Source of the DNA: Flagellimonas_B algarum
GTDB lineage: Bacteria; Bacteroidota; Bacteroidia; Flavobacteriales; Flavobacteriaceae
DNA: 64,000 nt
NCBI RefSeq assembly: GCF_040513375.1
Contig: NZ_JBEVTG010000001.1
Location: 186,001-250,000 of the forward strand
Direction of reading: 5' to 3'
Below are positions 1-7,695 of the stretch, one piece after another. The notes under the pieces are model-generated. The model was given only the letters and a program-made list of their open reading frames with translations. It made no database searches and was not told where the DNA came from. Every line of letters begins with the position of its first letter. Position 1 is the stretch's first letter. The position numbers and the translations under genes were made by a program.

Positions 1-543
1 CCGACCATGCGCAAAGCCTTGGCCATCGGGGCCGATGAGGCGATTCGGATCAATGCCGAAGCCAAAGATGGGTTTTATGTGGCCCGACAATTGGCCGAAG
101 TCATCAAAAACGGTGGGTATGATCTCGTAATCGCCGGCAGGGAGTCCATCGACTACAATGGTGGTATGGTACCCGGAATGATCGCCTCCTTGTTGGATAT
201 GAACTTCGTCAACACCTGCATCGGTCTTGAGATCGATGGGACCACGGCAACCGCCGAACGCGAAATCGACGGAGGCAAGGAAAAAATAAGTACGGCCCTG
301 CCCTTGGTTATCGGCGGACAAAAAGGATTGGTCGAGGAAAGTGATCTGCGTATCCCGAACATGCGCGGCATCATGATGGCCCGAAAAAAAGTCCTGAACG
401 TCGTAGACCCCGTGGATGCACCAAATCCCACCACCGACAAATCATTTGAAAAGCCAGCGGCCAAAGGGCCGGTAAAACTGGTCGATGCCGAAAATGTCGG
501 TGAATTGGTCGATTTATTGCATTCAGAAGCCAAAGTAATTTAA
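1..543 (+). CDS. etfB: Electron transfer flavoprotein beta subunit (5' end cut by window)
   Basis: C-terminal 180 residues of EtfB; the frame is open to base 1, so the start lies outside the window. The family is usually about 250 residues, so roughly the first 70 are missing. EtfB pairs with EtfA to form the soluble FAD protein that carries electrons from acyl-CoA dehydrogenases to the quinone pool. The visible part has the typical core with DLVIAGRESIDYNGGMVPGM, where the conserved G-x-x-S/A-D/I region contacts AMP, and the GGQKGLVEESDLRIPNMRG region near the recognition loop. etfA follows after 10 bases, as expected for one transcript. Confidence 0.93.
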   Translation, partial: PTMRKALAIGADEAIRINAEAKDGFYVARQLAEVIKNGGYDLVIAGRESIDYNGGMVPGMIASLLDMNFVNTCIGLEIDGTTATAEREIDGGKEKISTALPLVIGGQKGLVEESDLRIPNMRGIMMARKKVLNVVDPVDAPNPTTDKSFEKPAAKGPVKLVDAENVGELVDLLHSEAKVI

Positions 544-553
544 GTAAAGCATC

Positions 554-1522
554 ATGTCAGTATTAGTATATACAGAATCAGATAAAGGAGCATTCAAAAA
601 GAATGCCTTCGAAGTAGCCTCCTATGCCCATGCCATCGCGGCGTCACTTGGCGAGACCGTCACAGCGGTCAGCATCAATGCCGATGACAATGCCGCCCTT
701 GGCACTTATGGGGTCAACAAGGTATTGGGCATCAACGATGGAAAATTGGACACCTTCAATGCCAAGGCTTATGCGAATTGTATCGCCCAAGCGGCCGAAG
801 CCGAAGGGGCCAAGATCGTAATCCTCAGCTCAAGTGCCGACAGCAAATACCTGAGCGGCCTTTTGGCGACGAAATTAAATGCCGGTTATGTACCTAATGT
901 GGTCGGAACCCCTGAAAGCACGGTTCCGTTCGTGGTCAAGCGTACCGCCTTTAGTAACAAAGGATTCGCCCTAACCGAAATCGGGTCGGACAGCAAGATC
1001 ATCGGGTTGTCCAACAATGCCTATGGCATCGTGGAAAACCCCACCGACACAACAGTAGAGGCTTTTGCCGCGAACATCAATGACAATGACTTCGGTGTGA
1101 AATCGGTCGAAGTCGATAAAGTAGTCGGTAAGGCGACCATCGCCGATGCCGATGTGGTGGTTTCCGGTGGCCGTGGATTAAAGGGTCCTGAAAACTGGGG
1201 AATGGTCGAAGAATTGGCCGACGTATTGGGTGCGGCAACGGCCTGTTCGAAGCCAGTTTCCGATTTGGGATGGAGACCACACGGCGAGCACGTAGGGCAA
1301 ACCGGAAAACCGGTGGCCAGCAACCTCTATATCGCCATTGGAATCTCAGGGGCCATACAGCACCTAGCAGGCGTCAGTGCCTCCAAAACCAAAGTGGTGA
1401 TCAACAATGATCCGGAAGCTCCGTTCTTCAAAGCGGCCGATTACGGCATCGTCGGAGACGCCTTTGAAGTCGTCCCAAAACTCATCGAAAAATTAAAGGA
1501 ATTTAAAGCAGAGAACGCTTAA
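554..1522 (+). CDS. etfA: Electron transfer flavoprotein alpha subunit
   Basis: A 322-residue protein, normal length for EtfA. It forms the heterodimer with EtfB and holds most of the FAD site. The C-terminal FAD-binding domain is clear: VVSGGRGLKGPENWGMVEEL at about residue 202, the AACSKPVSDLGWRPHGEHVGQTG region at about 230-255, then YIAIGISGAIQHLAGV with the conserved GISGA(I/V)QH motif and VINNDPEAPFFKAADYGIVGD near the C-terminus. It follows etfB by 10 bases and the pair ends at a strong hairpin terminator, so etfBA is probably the 3' end of an operon whose beginning is outside the window. Confidence 0.96.
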   Translation: MSVLVYTESDKGAFKKNAFEVASYAHAIAASLGETVTAVSINADDNAALGTYGVNKVLGINDGKLDTFNAKAYANCIAQAAEAEGAKIVILSSSADSKYLSGLLATKLNAGYVPNVVGTPESTVPFVVKRTAFSNKGFALTEIGSDSKIIGLSNNAYGIVENPTDTTVEAFAANINDNDFGVKSVEVDKVVGKATIADADVVVSGGRGLKGPENWGMVEELADVLGAATACSKPVSDLGWRPHGEHVGQTGKPVASNLYIAIGISGAIQHLAGVSASKTKVVINNDPEAPFFKAADYGIVGDAFEVVPKLIEKLKEFKAENA

Positions 1523-1549
1523 TTTTTGTTAATTTGCTTCGTTGAAGCG

Positions 1550-1596
1550 GCTGTTCAAATAAGGGAGAAGCCACTTATTTGAACAGCTTTTTTTTT
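1550..1596 (+). terminator. Rho-independent terminator after etfBA
   Basis: A perfect 14-bp stem (1550-1563 with 1574-1587), a 10-base loop and nine T residues from 1588 to 1596. It ends 16 bases before the next start codon, so the next gene must have its own promoter or rely on read-through. Confidence 0.9.
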
Positions 1597-1600
1597 GTTT

Positions 1601-1606
1601 AGGAGG
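1601..1606 (+). promoter_or_regulatory. Unusually strong Shine-Dalgarno box
   Basis: AGGAGG six bases before the ATG at 1613. Bacteroidota genes rarely carry a Shine-Dalgarno sequence, so this both fixes the start of the DUF151 gene and is worth noting. Function is inferred from the sequence only. Confidence 0.6.
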
Positions 1607-1612
1607 ATAGCT

Positions 1613-2245
1613 ATGAGTCTAGTACGGTTGAAAATTAAGGGAATATCCTACAGTCAGACGCAGAACGGTGCGTACGCCCTTATTTTGAATGAAGTTGAAG
1701 GAGACCGTAAACTTCCTATCGTGATCGGAACTTTCGAAGCCCAATCGATCGCCATCGCGCTCGAAAAGGAAATCAAACCCCCAAGGCCGTTGACCCATGA
1801 TCTGTTCAAGAATTTCGCAGATCGTTTCGAGATCGTGGTCAAACAGGTCATCATCCATAAATTGGTCGATGGGGTCTTCTATTCCAGTGTCATCTGTGAA
1901 CGTGACAAAGTCGAAGAGATCATCGATGCCAGGACCAGTGATGCCATCGCCTTGGCCTTACGGTTCGACGCCCCTATTTTTACCTACAAAACCATTTTGG
2001 ACAAGGCAGGGATTTTCTTAAAGTTCTCGTCGAAGGAAAATGAAGATGACGAAGGCAACGATGACAGCATCGTGGTTGACGAAATCCTACAAGAAGGGGA
2101 AACCGTCGAAATCGATTCGGGGGTGGGTGACGCATATCGCGAAATGACCTTGGAAGAACTACACAAAGAGCTCGACAGGGCCGTGGCCAACGAAGACTAC
2201 GAAAAGGCCGCTAAGCTCCGCGACGAAATTTCAAAAAGGAAATAA
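1613..2245 (+). CDS. Bifunctional nuclease (DUF151) family protein with C-terminal UVR motif
   Basis: A 210-residue protein. Residues 1-135 match the DUF151/BFN fold (MSLVRLKIKGISYSQTQ..., LPIVIGTFEAQSIAIALE, RTSDAIALALR). An acidic linker follows (about 140-160), then a UVR-type helix hairpin at the end (ELHKELDRAVANEDYEKAAK). DUF151 proteins have been reported to have RNase/DNase activity in plants; the bacterial role is not settled. ATG 1613 is preferred over an upstream in-frame TTG at 1595, because TTG lies in the tail of the etfBA terminator and a full AGGAGG Shine-Dalgarno box sits at 1601-1606, six bases before the ATG. Such a box is unusual in Bacteroidota. The nucleoside transporter follows 14 bases downstream. 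Confidence 0.88.
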   Translation: MSLVRLKIKGISYSQTQNGAYALILNEVEGDRKLPIVIGTFEAQSIAIALEKEIKPPRPLTHDLFKNFADRFEIVVKQVIIHKLVDGVFYSSVICERDKVEEIIDARTSDAIALALRFDAPIFTYKTILDKAGIFLKFSSKENEDDEGNDDSIVVDEILQEGETVEIDSGVGDAYREMTLEELHKELDRAVANEDYEKAAKLRDEISKRK

Positions 2246-2259
2246 CCAACACGCACTGT

Positions 2260-3705
2260 ATGAAATCCATTCGAAATTGGGGTTGTTTGCTATTTTTCCT
2301 ACTGATCATCCCTTTTTCGGCGCATGCCGGTATATCCTCCGAAGCAGTGGAAAGCCTACAGACCGGCTTGACCGAATTACCCGCCGAGATGGTAGCCAAC
2401 CAAGGCTTCAGCTTCAACAGCCTATGGCGCGGCGCTTTGGGAATGTTCGTACTCATTCTTATCGCCTTCGCATTCAGCGCAAACCGCAAGGCCATCAATT
2501 GGAAAACCGTAGGAATCGGCCTGGGCATCCAGTTGTTGATCGCCATTGGGGTATTGAAGGTCCCTTTTGTACAGGTCATCTTTGAAAGCATAGGTCAGAT
2601 ATTCGTCAATATTTTGGATTTTACCCGAGCGGGAAGTCAATTCCTATTCGAAGGTCTGGTCGTTGACATGGATACCTTCGGATACATCTTCGCCTTTCAA
2701 GTGCTACCAACGATCGTCTTTTTTTCGGCCCTGACCTCGGTTTTGTTCTACTTAGGGGTCATTCAAAAGGTCGTCAAAGCCTTGGCCTGGTTGCTGACCA
2801 AATCATTGGGCATTTCAGGTGCTGAAAGCCTTTCTATTGCAGGCAACATCTTTTTGGGGCAGACCGAAGCCCCTTTGTTGATCAAGGCCTACTTGGAAAA
2901 AATGAACCGCTCCGAAATCCTATTGGTGATGATCGGCGGTATGGCCACTGTCGCCGGGGCCGTATTGGCCGCCTACATCGGATTCTTGGGTGGTGATGAT
3001 CCCGAATTGCGTTTGATCTTCGCCAAACACTTGTTGGCCGCTTCCGTCATGGCCGCTCCAGGGGCGATAACCATTTCAAAAATCCTATATCCGCAAACGG
3101 AAAAAATCGATACCGATGTCAAGGTATCTTCCGATAAAATCGGCGCCAATTTTCTCGATGCCATTGCCAATGGAACCACCGAAGGTTTGAAATTGGCCTT
3201 GAACGTCGGGGCCATGCTATTGGTATTCGTAGCTTTTATCGCCATGTTCAACGGCATATTGGGATGGGTCGGTGATATCACCACCGTAAATGGATGGATC
3301 GCCGCCAATTCACCTTACGATTCCTTATCCTTGGAAGCGATATTAGGGACCGTTTTCGCCCCCTTGATGTGGTTGATCGGTGTCGCGAATGAAGACATTA
3401 TGCTAATGGGGCAACTCCTAGGGATCAAGTTGGCTGCCAGCGAATTCGTAGGGTATATCCAATTGGCAGAATTGAAAGATATCACCAGTGCCGCGCACTT
3501 CACCTTCAACAAATCGGTCATCATGGCCACCTATATGCTGTGCGGATTTGCCAATTTCGCTTCCATCGGTATCCAAATCGGAGGAATCGGATCTTTAGCC
3601 CCCGGACAACGTAAAGTACTGTCAGAGTTTGGGATGAAAGCCGTTTTGGGAGGGTCTTTGGCCTCTTTACTCTCCGCTACCATTGCCGGAATGATATTGG
3701 GTTGA
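2260..3705 (+). CDS. Concentrative nucleoside transporter, NupC/CNT family
   Basis: A 481-residue inner-membrane protein with about ten hydrophobic segments. It would import nucleosides together with H+ or Na+. CNT features are a first segment at 7-24 that may act as a signal, the gate-domain stretch SLSIAGNIFLGQTEAPLLIK at about 205-224 (the GQTEAP motif binds the nucleobase), MIGGMATVAGAVLAAYIGFLG soon after, and the late motif with NKSVIMATYMLCGFANFASIG (second nucleoside-binding hairpin). At 481 residues it is longer than E. coli NupC (400) because of the N-terminal extension. It is in line with the DUF151 gene (14-base gap) and 84 bases before thyA, fitting a small nucleotide-salvage group. 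The ion it uses cannot be told from sequence. Confidence 0.93.
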   Translation: MKSIRNWGCLLFFLLIIPFSAHAGISSEAVESLQTGLTELPAEMVANQGFSFNSLWRGALGMFVLILIAFAFSANRKAINWKTVGIGLGIQLLIAIGVLKVPFVQVIFESIGQIFVNILDFTRAGSQFLFEGLVVDMDTFGYIFAFQVLPTIVFFSALTSVLFYLGVIQKVVKALAWLLTKSLGISGAESLSIAGNIFLGQTEAPLLIKAYLEKMNRSEILLVMIGGMATVAGAVLAAYIGFLGGDDPELRLIFAKHLLAASVMAAPGAITISKILYPQTEKIDTDVKVSSDKIGANFLDAIANGTTEGLKLALNVGAMLLVFVAFIAMFNGILGWVGDITTVNGWIAANSPYDSLSLEAILGTVFAPLMWLIGVANEDIMLMGQLLGIKLAASEFVGYIQLAELKDITSAAHFTFNKSVIMATYMLCGFANFASIGIQIGGIGSLAPGQRKVLSEFGMKAVLGGSLASLLSATIAGMILG

Positions 3706-3789
3706 TAACCTTTGGATAAAAGCTCTCAAAAAGAGTTCACGAATTTCCATGCATTTTCTATTTTGGACGGAATTTTGGATTGAAATAGT

Positions 3790-4614
3790 ATGCGGCAATA
3801 CCACCAACTCCTAGAACACGTCCTTCAGGAAGGCAACCAAAAAGGGGATCGCACAGGTACCGGCACCCTAAGTGTCTTCGGCTACCAAATGCGATTCGAC
3901 CTTCAGGAAGGATTTCCAATGGTGACCACCAAAAAACTTCATCTAAAGTCCATCATCCACGAACTGTTGTGGTTTTTGAAAGGCGATACCAATGTGAATT
4001 ACCTTCAAGAGAACGGTGTTCGCATCTGGAACGAATGGGCCGATGAAAACGGCGATCTCGGGCCGGTCTATGGGCATCAATGGCGCAATTGGAACGGTGA
4101 GGAAATCGACCAGATCAAGGAGGTGATCGCGACTTTAAAAGCCAACCCGAACAGCCGTCGTATGCTCGTTTCGGCCTGGAACCCCAGTGTCATGCCCGAC
4201 ACCTCGGTTTCTTTTTCGGAAAATGTCGCCAACGGAAAGGCGGCCCTTCCCCCCTGTCACGCTTTCTTCCAATTCTATGTCGCTGACGGAAAGTTGAGTT
4301 GCCAGCTGTATCAACGCAGTGCCGATATCTTTTTGGGCGTACCCTTCAACATTGCCAGTTATGCCCTGTTCACCTTAATGATGGCACAAGTGTGCGGATA
4401 TGCCCCTGGGGAATTCATACATACCTTCGGGGATGCCCATATCTATAACAACCATATGGAACAGGTCAAGCTCCAACTCTCGCGCGAACCACGGGCCTTG
4501 CCCAAAATGTACCTGAACCCCAAGATCAAGGATATCTTCGATTTCACTTTCGATGATTTCACACTGTTGGATTATGATCCGCACCCCCACATCAAAGGGG
4601 CGGTCGCGGTTTGA
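3790..4614 (+). CDS. thyA: Thymidylate synthase
   Basis: A 274-residue ThyA that methylates dUMP to dTMP with methylenetetrahydrofolate, which it oxidises to dihydrofolate; folA at 13669 encodes the matching reductase. Seen: DRTGTGTLSVFGYQMRFDL near the N-terminus, the phosphate-binding NSRRMLVSAWNP at about 121-132, the nucleophile Cys156 in LPPCHAFFQFYV, and HIYNNHMEQVKLQLSREP near the end. Compared with the 264-residue E. coli enzyme there is a short insert just before the catalytic loop (about residues 132-150), common in this phylum as far as I recall. It ends 11 bases before the terminator of the convergent repeat lipoprotein. Confidence 0.97.
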   Translation: MRQYHQLLEHVLQEGNQKGDRTGTGTLSVFGYQMRFDLQEGFPMVTTKKLHLKSIIHELLWFLKGDTNVNYLQENGVRIWNEWADENGDLGPVYGHQWRNWNGEEIDQIKEVIATLKANPNSRRMLVSAWNPSVMPDTSVSFSENVANGKAALPPCHAFFQFYVADGKLSCQLYQRSADIFLGVPFNIASYALFTLMMAQVCGYAPGEFIHTFGDAHIYNNHMEQVKLQLSREPRALPKMYLNPKIKDIFDFTFDDFTLLDYDPHPHIKGAVAV

Positions 4615-4617
4615 TTC

Positions 4618-4645
4618 AAAAAAAAGCCCGGACTTTCGTCCGGGC
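4618..4645 (-). terminator. Terminator of the six-repeat lipoprotein gene
   Basis: Seven-bp stem GCCCGGA/TCCGGGC (4626-4632 with 4639-4645). The run of A at 4618-4625 becomes a T run on the minus strand, so it ends transcription coming from the minus-strand gene. The plus-strand side has no T run. Confidence 0.8.
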
Positions 4646-4699
4646 CATTCCAACATGATTAATTAAACAAAACACTGACTTTCCTTTTCATAGCGTAGT

Positions 4700-6769
4700 T
4701 TATTGTCTTGTCACCATAATGGAATTCGATAGTCCGTAAAGGCCTTCCAGATCCGCTACATTGTTCCCTGCCATTAGGCCGGTCAATCCGTCTTCGTATC
4801 GCATATACCAAATAAAGCATACGCCTACGCCTGCAGCATCGAAATCGACACCTTCTACCGCGGTTAGGGTAGGCGGCAAGCCCAAGATGTTGTTTTGATC
4901 ATCGGTGATCACCCAGGTTCCGTTCGATCCCGTAGCCGTGCTGTTGTCCAAACTGATCCCGCTGACCATGTCAGGGGTGCCGTCAACGGTGAAGGTGAAT
5001 GGCCCTCCGCTGATCGTGCCCGCACTGGGGTTGCGATAAACCCCTAACGAATTGGACAAGGCATAGAAGCCATCGAGTCCACTGACATTATTGCCGGCCA
5101 TCAATCCGGTCAAGCCCGGTTCATAGGTGATGTGCCATATCAGGCATACCCCTACCCCGGCGGCATCGAAATCGACCCCTTCTACAGCCGCGATGGTAGG
5201 TGGTAGCCCTAATATATTTCCTTGGTCATCGGTAATCACGTACCCTTGGTTCGTTCCGGTCAAATCGGTATCATCAAGTGCCACTCCCGATACCATATCG
5301 GGGGTCCCATCGACGGAGAACATATAGGGTCCACCAGACAATACACCGGCATTCAATGGATTTCTGTTCACCACAACGAAGTTCGAAAGATCGAATAGCC
5401 CGGTGACGTCGTCAAGGTTGTTGCCCATGGTCAAACCTCCCAAACCAGTGGAATAGGTCAAATGATAGATATAACATGAGCCCACGCCAGCGGCGTCAAA
5501 ATCAACACCCATAACCGCTTCCAAGGTTGGGGGTATCCCCAAGATATTCCTATTGTCATCGGTGATCACATAGGTTTGGTTTTCCCCATTCAATTCTGAG
5601 GAATCCAAGCTGATGTTCATCACCATATCCGGATTTCCATCCACGGTAAAATTGTAAGGCCCTCCATTCAAGGTACCGGCGTTCAAAGCTCTTCTTCCGA
5701 CCTCAACGAAATTCGACAAGGCGAATTCACCAGTGACATCATCAAGGTTGTTACCCATTTCCAAACCTTCCAACCCGGTAGAATAGGTCAAATGGTAGAT
5801 GTAACAATCACCGACGCCGGCTCCATCGAAGTCAACGCCCATTACGGCTTCCAAAGTCGGTGGCACCCCTAAGATATTACGACTGTCATCGGTAATGACA
5901 TAGGTTTGGTTCTCACCGCTAAGGTCGGTATCGTCCAAGGCGATGTTCATGACCATATCGGGCAATCCATCGACAACGAACTCATAAGGTCCGCCACTGA
6001 GCACCCCGGCATTCAAAGCGGAACGTCGCACCTCGACGAAATTCGACAAAGCGAACTGACCGGTTACGGCATCGAGGTTATTCCCCATTTCAAGGCCTTC
6101 CAAACCAGTGGAATAGGTCAAATGGTAGATGTAGCAATCGCCGACACCTGCACCGTCAAAATCCACACCCATGACGGCTTCCAGTGTTGGAGGGATTCCC
6201 AAAATATTCCGATCACTATCGGTGATGACATAAGTTTGGTTATCGCCGGTAAGGTCGGTATCGTCCAATGCGATGTTCATGACCATATCAGGCAATCCAT
6301 CCACCAAAAATTCATACGGTCCACCACTTAGGGTACCCGCATTCAATTCGTTGCGTAAAACCATAATAAAATTCGAAGTATCGAAATTGCCCTGTAGGTT
6401 ATCCAAATTCTCCCCCATGGCCAATCCGGTCAAACCGGTATTGTAGGTGATGTGGTAGATGTAACAGGAACCGGCCCCGGCACCATCGAAATCAACACCC
6501 AAAACAGCTTCGATAGTGGGTGGCAATCCTAGAATATTGCGTTCGGCATCGGTAATTACATAGGATTGGTTATCACCGTTGCCGTCAAAATCAGAAAGTG
6601 TAACTTGACTGACCATATCGGGCACCCCATCAACCGTAAAGGTATACGGACCCCCCGAAAGCGAACCGGCATCTAAAATTGCCGGGGTATCGTCAGAGTC
6701 ATCCTCATCACAAGAAAGCACCAAAAGGCCCAAAAGCCCGATGAATGCGAAAGTTTTTAAGTTGTTCAT
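4700..6769 (-). CDS. Lipoprotein built of six tandem 110-residue repeats
   Basis: A 689-residue protein of unknown function. The signal peptide ends in a lipobox (LLVLSC, Cys20), followed by an acidic DEDDSDD stretch. The rest is six head-to-tail units: about 31-140, 141-250, 251-360, 361-470, 471-580 and 581-689, the first five exactly 110 residues and the last 109. Each unit carries GGPYxFxVDGxPDMV, then VITDxxxNILGxPPT, then GVDFDxAGVGxCxIxHxTY and GxNLDxVTG. Each unit has one Cys, always in the same place. Units 2-4 are nearly identical; units 5 and 6 resemble each other more, with CLIWH in place of CYIYH. I recall similar single units in other marine Bacteroidota surface proteins but know no named domain or function. 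It is divergent from the two-component system at 6991. Confidence 0.85.
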   Translation of the reverse strand: MNNLKTFAFIGLLGLLVLSCDEDDSDDTPAILDAGSLSGGPYTFTVDGVPDMVSQVTLSDFDGNGDNQSYVITDAERNILGLPPTIEAVLGVDFDGAGAGSCYIYHITYNTGLTGLAMGENLDNLQGNFDTSNFIMVLRNELNAGTLSGGPYEFLVDGLPDMVMNIALDDTDLTGDNQTYVITDSDRNILGIPPTLEAVMGVDFDGAGVGDCYIYHLTYSTGLEGLEMGNNLDAVTGQFALSNFVEVRRSALNAGVLSGGPYEFVVDGLPDMVMNIALDDTDLSGENQTYVITDDSRNILGVPPTLEAVMGVDFDGAGVGDCYIYHLTYSTGLEGLEMGNNLDDVTGEFALSNFVEVGRRALNAGTLNGGPYNFTVDGNPDMVMNISLDSSELNGENQTYVITDDNRNILGIPPTLEAVMGVDFDAAGVGSCYIYHLTYSTGLGGLTMGNNLDDVTGLFDLSNFVVVNRNPLNAGVLSGGPYMFSVDGTPDMVSGVALDDTDLTGTNQGYVITDDQGNILGLPPTIAAVEGVDFDAAGVGVCLIWHITYEPGLTGLMAGNNVSGLDGFYALSNSLGVYRNPSAGTISGGPFTFTVDGTPDMVSGISLDNSTATGSNGTWVITDDQNNILGLPPTLTAVEGVDFDAAGVGVCFIWYMRYEDGLTGLMAGNNVADLEGLYGLSNSIMVTRQ
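4703..6679 (-). repeat. Six-copy tandem repeat, period 330 bp
   Basis: The coding units of the lipoprotein repeat every 330 bp at DNA level, most clearly in units 2-4 (about 5690-6349), where long stretches are nearly identical on the nucleotide level. It is coding repeat DNA and keeps the reading frame. Confidence 0.85.
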
Positions 6770-6928
6770 AGCTTATGTTTTAATGTTTCCCCAAAGGAAT
6801 CGAGAAGGTGTTGCAAAAAGATCACAGAAAAATCAATTTTTATTACATCCTGATTATTAGCTATTTAGAATAAAAACAATGCGATGTCTGCAAGTATTGG
6901 TGTGCTAGACCGACCTTTATGGTGAAAT

Positions 6929-6957
6929 GTTCACGTTTTGCATACGGAACCGTGAAC
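6929..6957. promoter_or_regulatory. Inverted repeat in the divergent control region
   Basis: GTTCACG (6929-6935) and CGTGAAC (6951-6957) form a 7-bp inverted repeat with a 15-base centre, 33 bases before the response-regulator start and in the shared region with the divergent repeat lipoprotein. It looks like a dimer binding site; a role in self-regulation by the OmpR-type regulator is a guess. Confidence 0.4.
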
Positions 6958-6990
6958 TTTTCGTGATAGTTTACTTTTTACTTCGTTCCT

Positions 6991-7695
6991 ATGAAAAAGG
7001 TCGTAATCATCGAGGATGATCCCGAAATCGTGCATTTGCTTGAAATACACCTTAAAGACCTTGGTTGCGACGTACAAGTCGAAAACCAAGGTGACACCGG
7101 CCTGAGAACGGTGATCAATACCCAACCCGATCTTGTCATACTTGATGTGATGCTTCCAGAAATGGACGGCATCGAAGTTTGCCAAAAAATCAGGGCCAAC
7201 GACATCCCCTCCCCCATCATGATGCTCACCGCGAAATCGGAGGAAATCGATAAGGTCTTGGGTCTTGAGGTCGGTGCCGACGACTATTTGACCAAACCCT
7301 TCAGTGTCCGTGAATTCATTGCCCGTGTCAAGGCCATATTCAGAAGACAAAAGATGGGTGCCGAAAAAGTTAGCTCCGCCGCCCAAGGCAGTGTCATGCA
7401 TTTTGACAATCTGGCTATCGACATCGATATGCGAAAAGTGACCCTAGCCGGGTCACGGGTTGATCTATCACCCAAGGAATTCGAACTCTTGACCTTGTTA
7501 TCATCGAATCCTGGAAAAAGTTATGACCGGACCAAATTACTCGACATGATCTGGGGCTATGATTTTAAAGGGTATGAACATACGGTGAATTCGCATATCA
7601 ACCGATTGCGATCCAAAATCGAACCCGACATGGCCCATCCTAAGTTCATTTTGACCACTTGGGGCGTCGGATACAAATTCAATGAAGAACTATGA
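6991..7695 (+). CDS. Response regulator, OmpR/PhoB family
   Basis: A 234-residue DNA-binding regulator. The receiver domain (1-120) has the acidic pair D9/D10, the phospho-acceptor D52 in LVILDVMLPEMDG, and the conserved Lys in LTKPF (about 102). The winged-helix effector domain (about 135-232) has LSPKEFELLTLLSSNPG and the HTVNSHINRLRSKIE recognition helix. It overlaps the histidine kinase by 4 bases (ATGA), so the two are translationally coupled. The stimulus is unknown; the divergent repeat lipoprotein next door is a possible target by position only. Confidence 0.96.
   Translation: MKKVVIIEDDPEIVHLLEIHLKDLGCDVQVENQGDTGLRTVINTQPDLVILDVMLPEMDGIEVCQKIRANDIPSPIMMLTAKSEEIDKVLGLEVGADDYLTKPFSVREFIARVKAIFRRQKMGAEKVSSAAQGSVMHFDNLAIDIDMRKVTLAGSRVDLSPKEFELLTLLSSNPGKSYDRTKLLDMIWGYDFKGYEHTVNSHINRLRSKIEPDMAHPKFILTTWGVGYKFNEEL

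Noticed and set aside
1021..1323. Minus-strand open frame over etfA
   Set aside because: Shadow of etfA codons; no start signal and low-complexity translation.
5906..6331. Long plus-strand open frame of 141 codons inside the repeat lipoprotein
   Set aside because: It is the mirror of the repeat units on the other strand; no fold or signal and it repeats with the 330-bp period.
4703..6679. Tandem repeats as a CRISPR array
   Set aside because: Period of 330 bp, no spacer/repeat pattern, and the repeats are coding and in frame.
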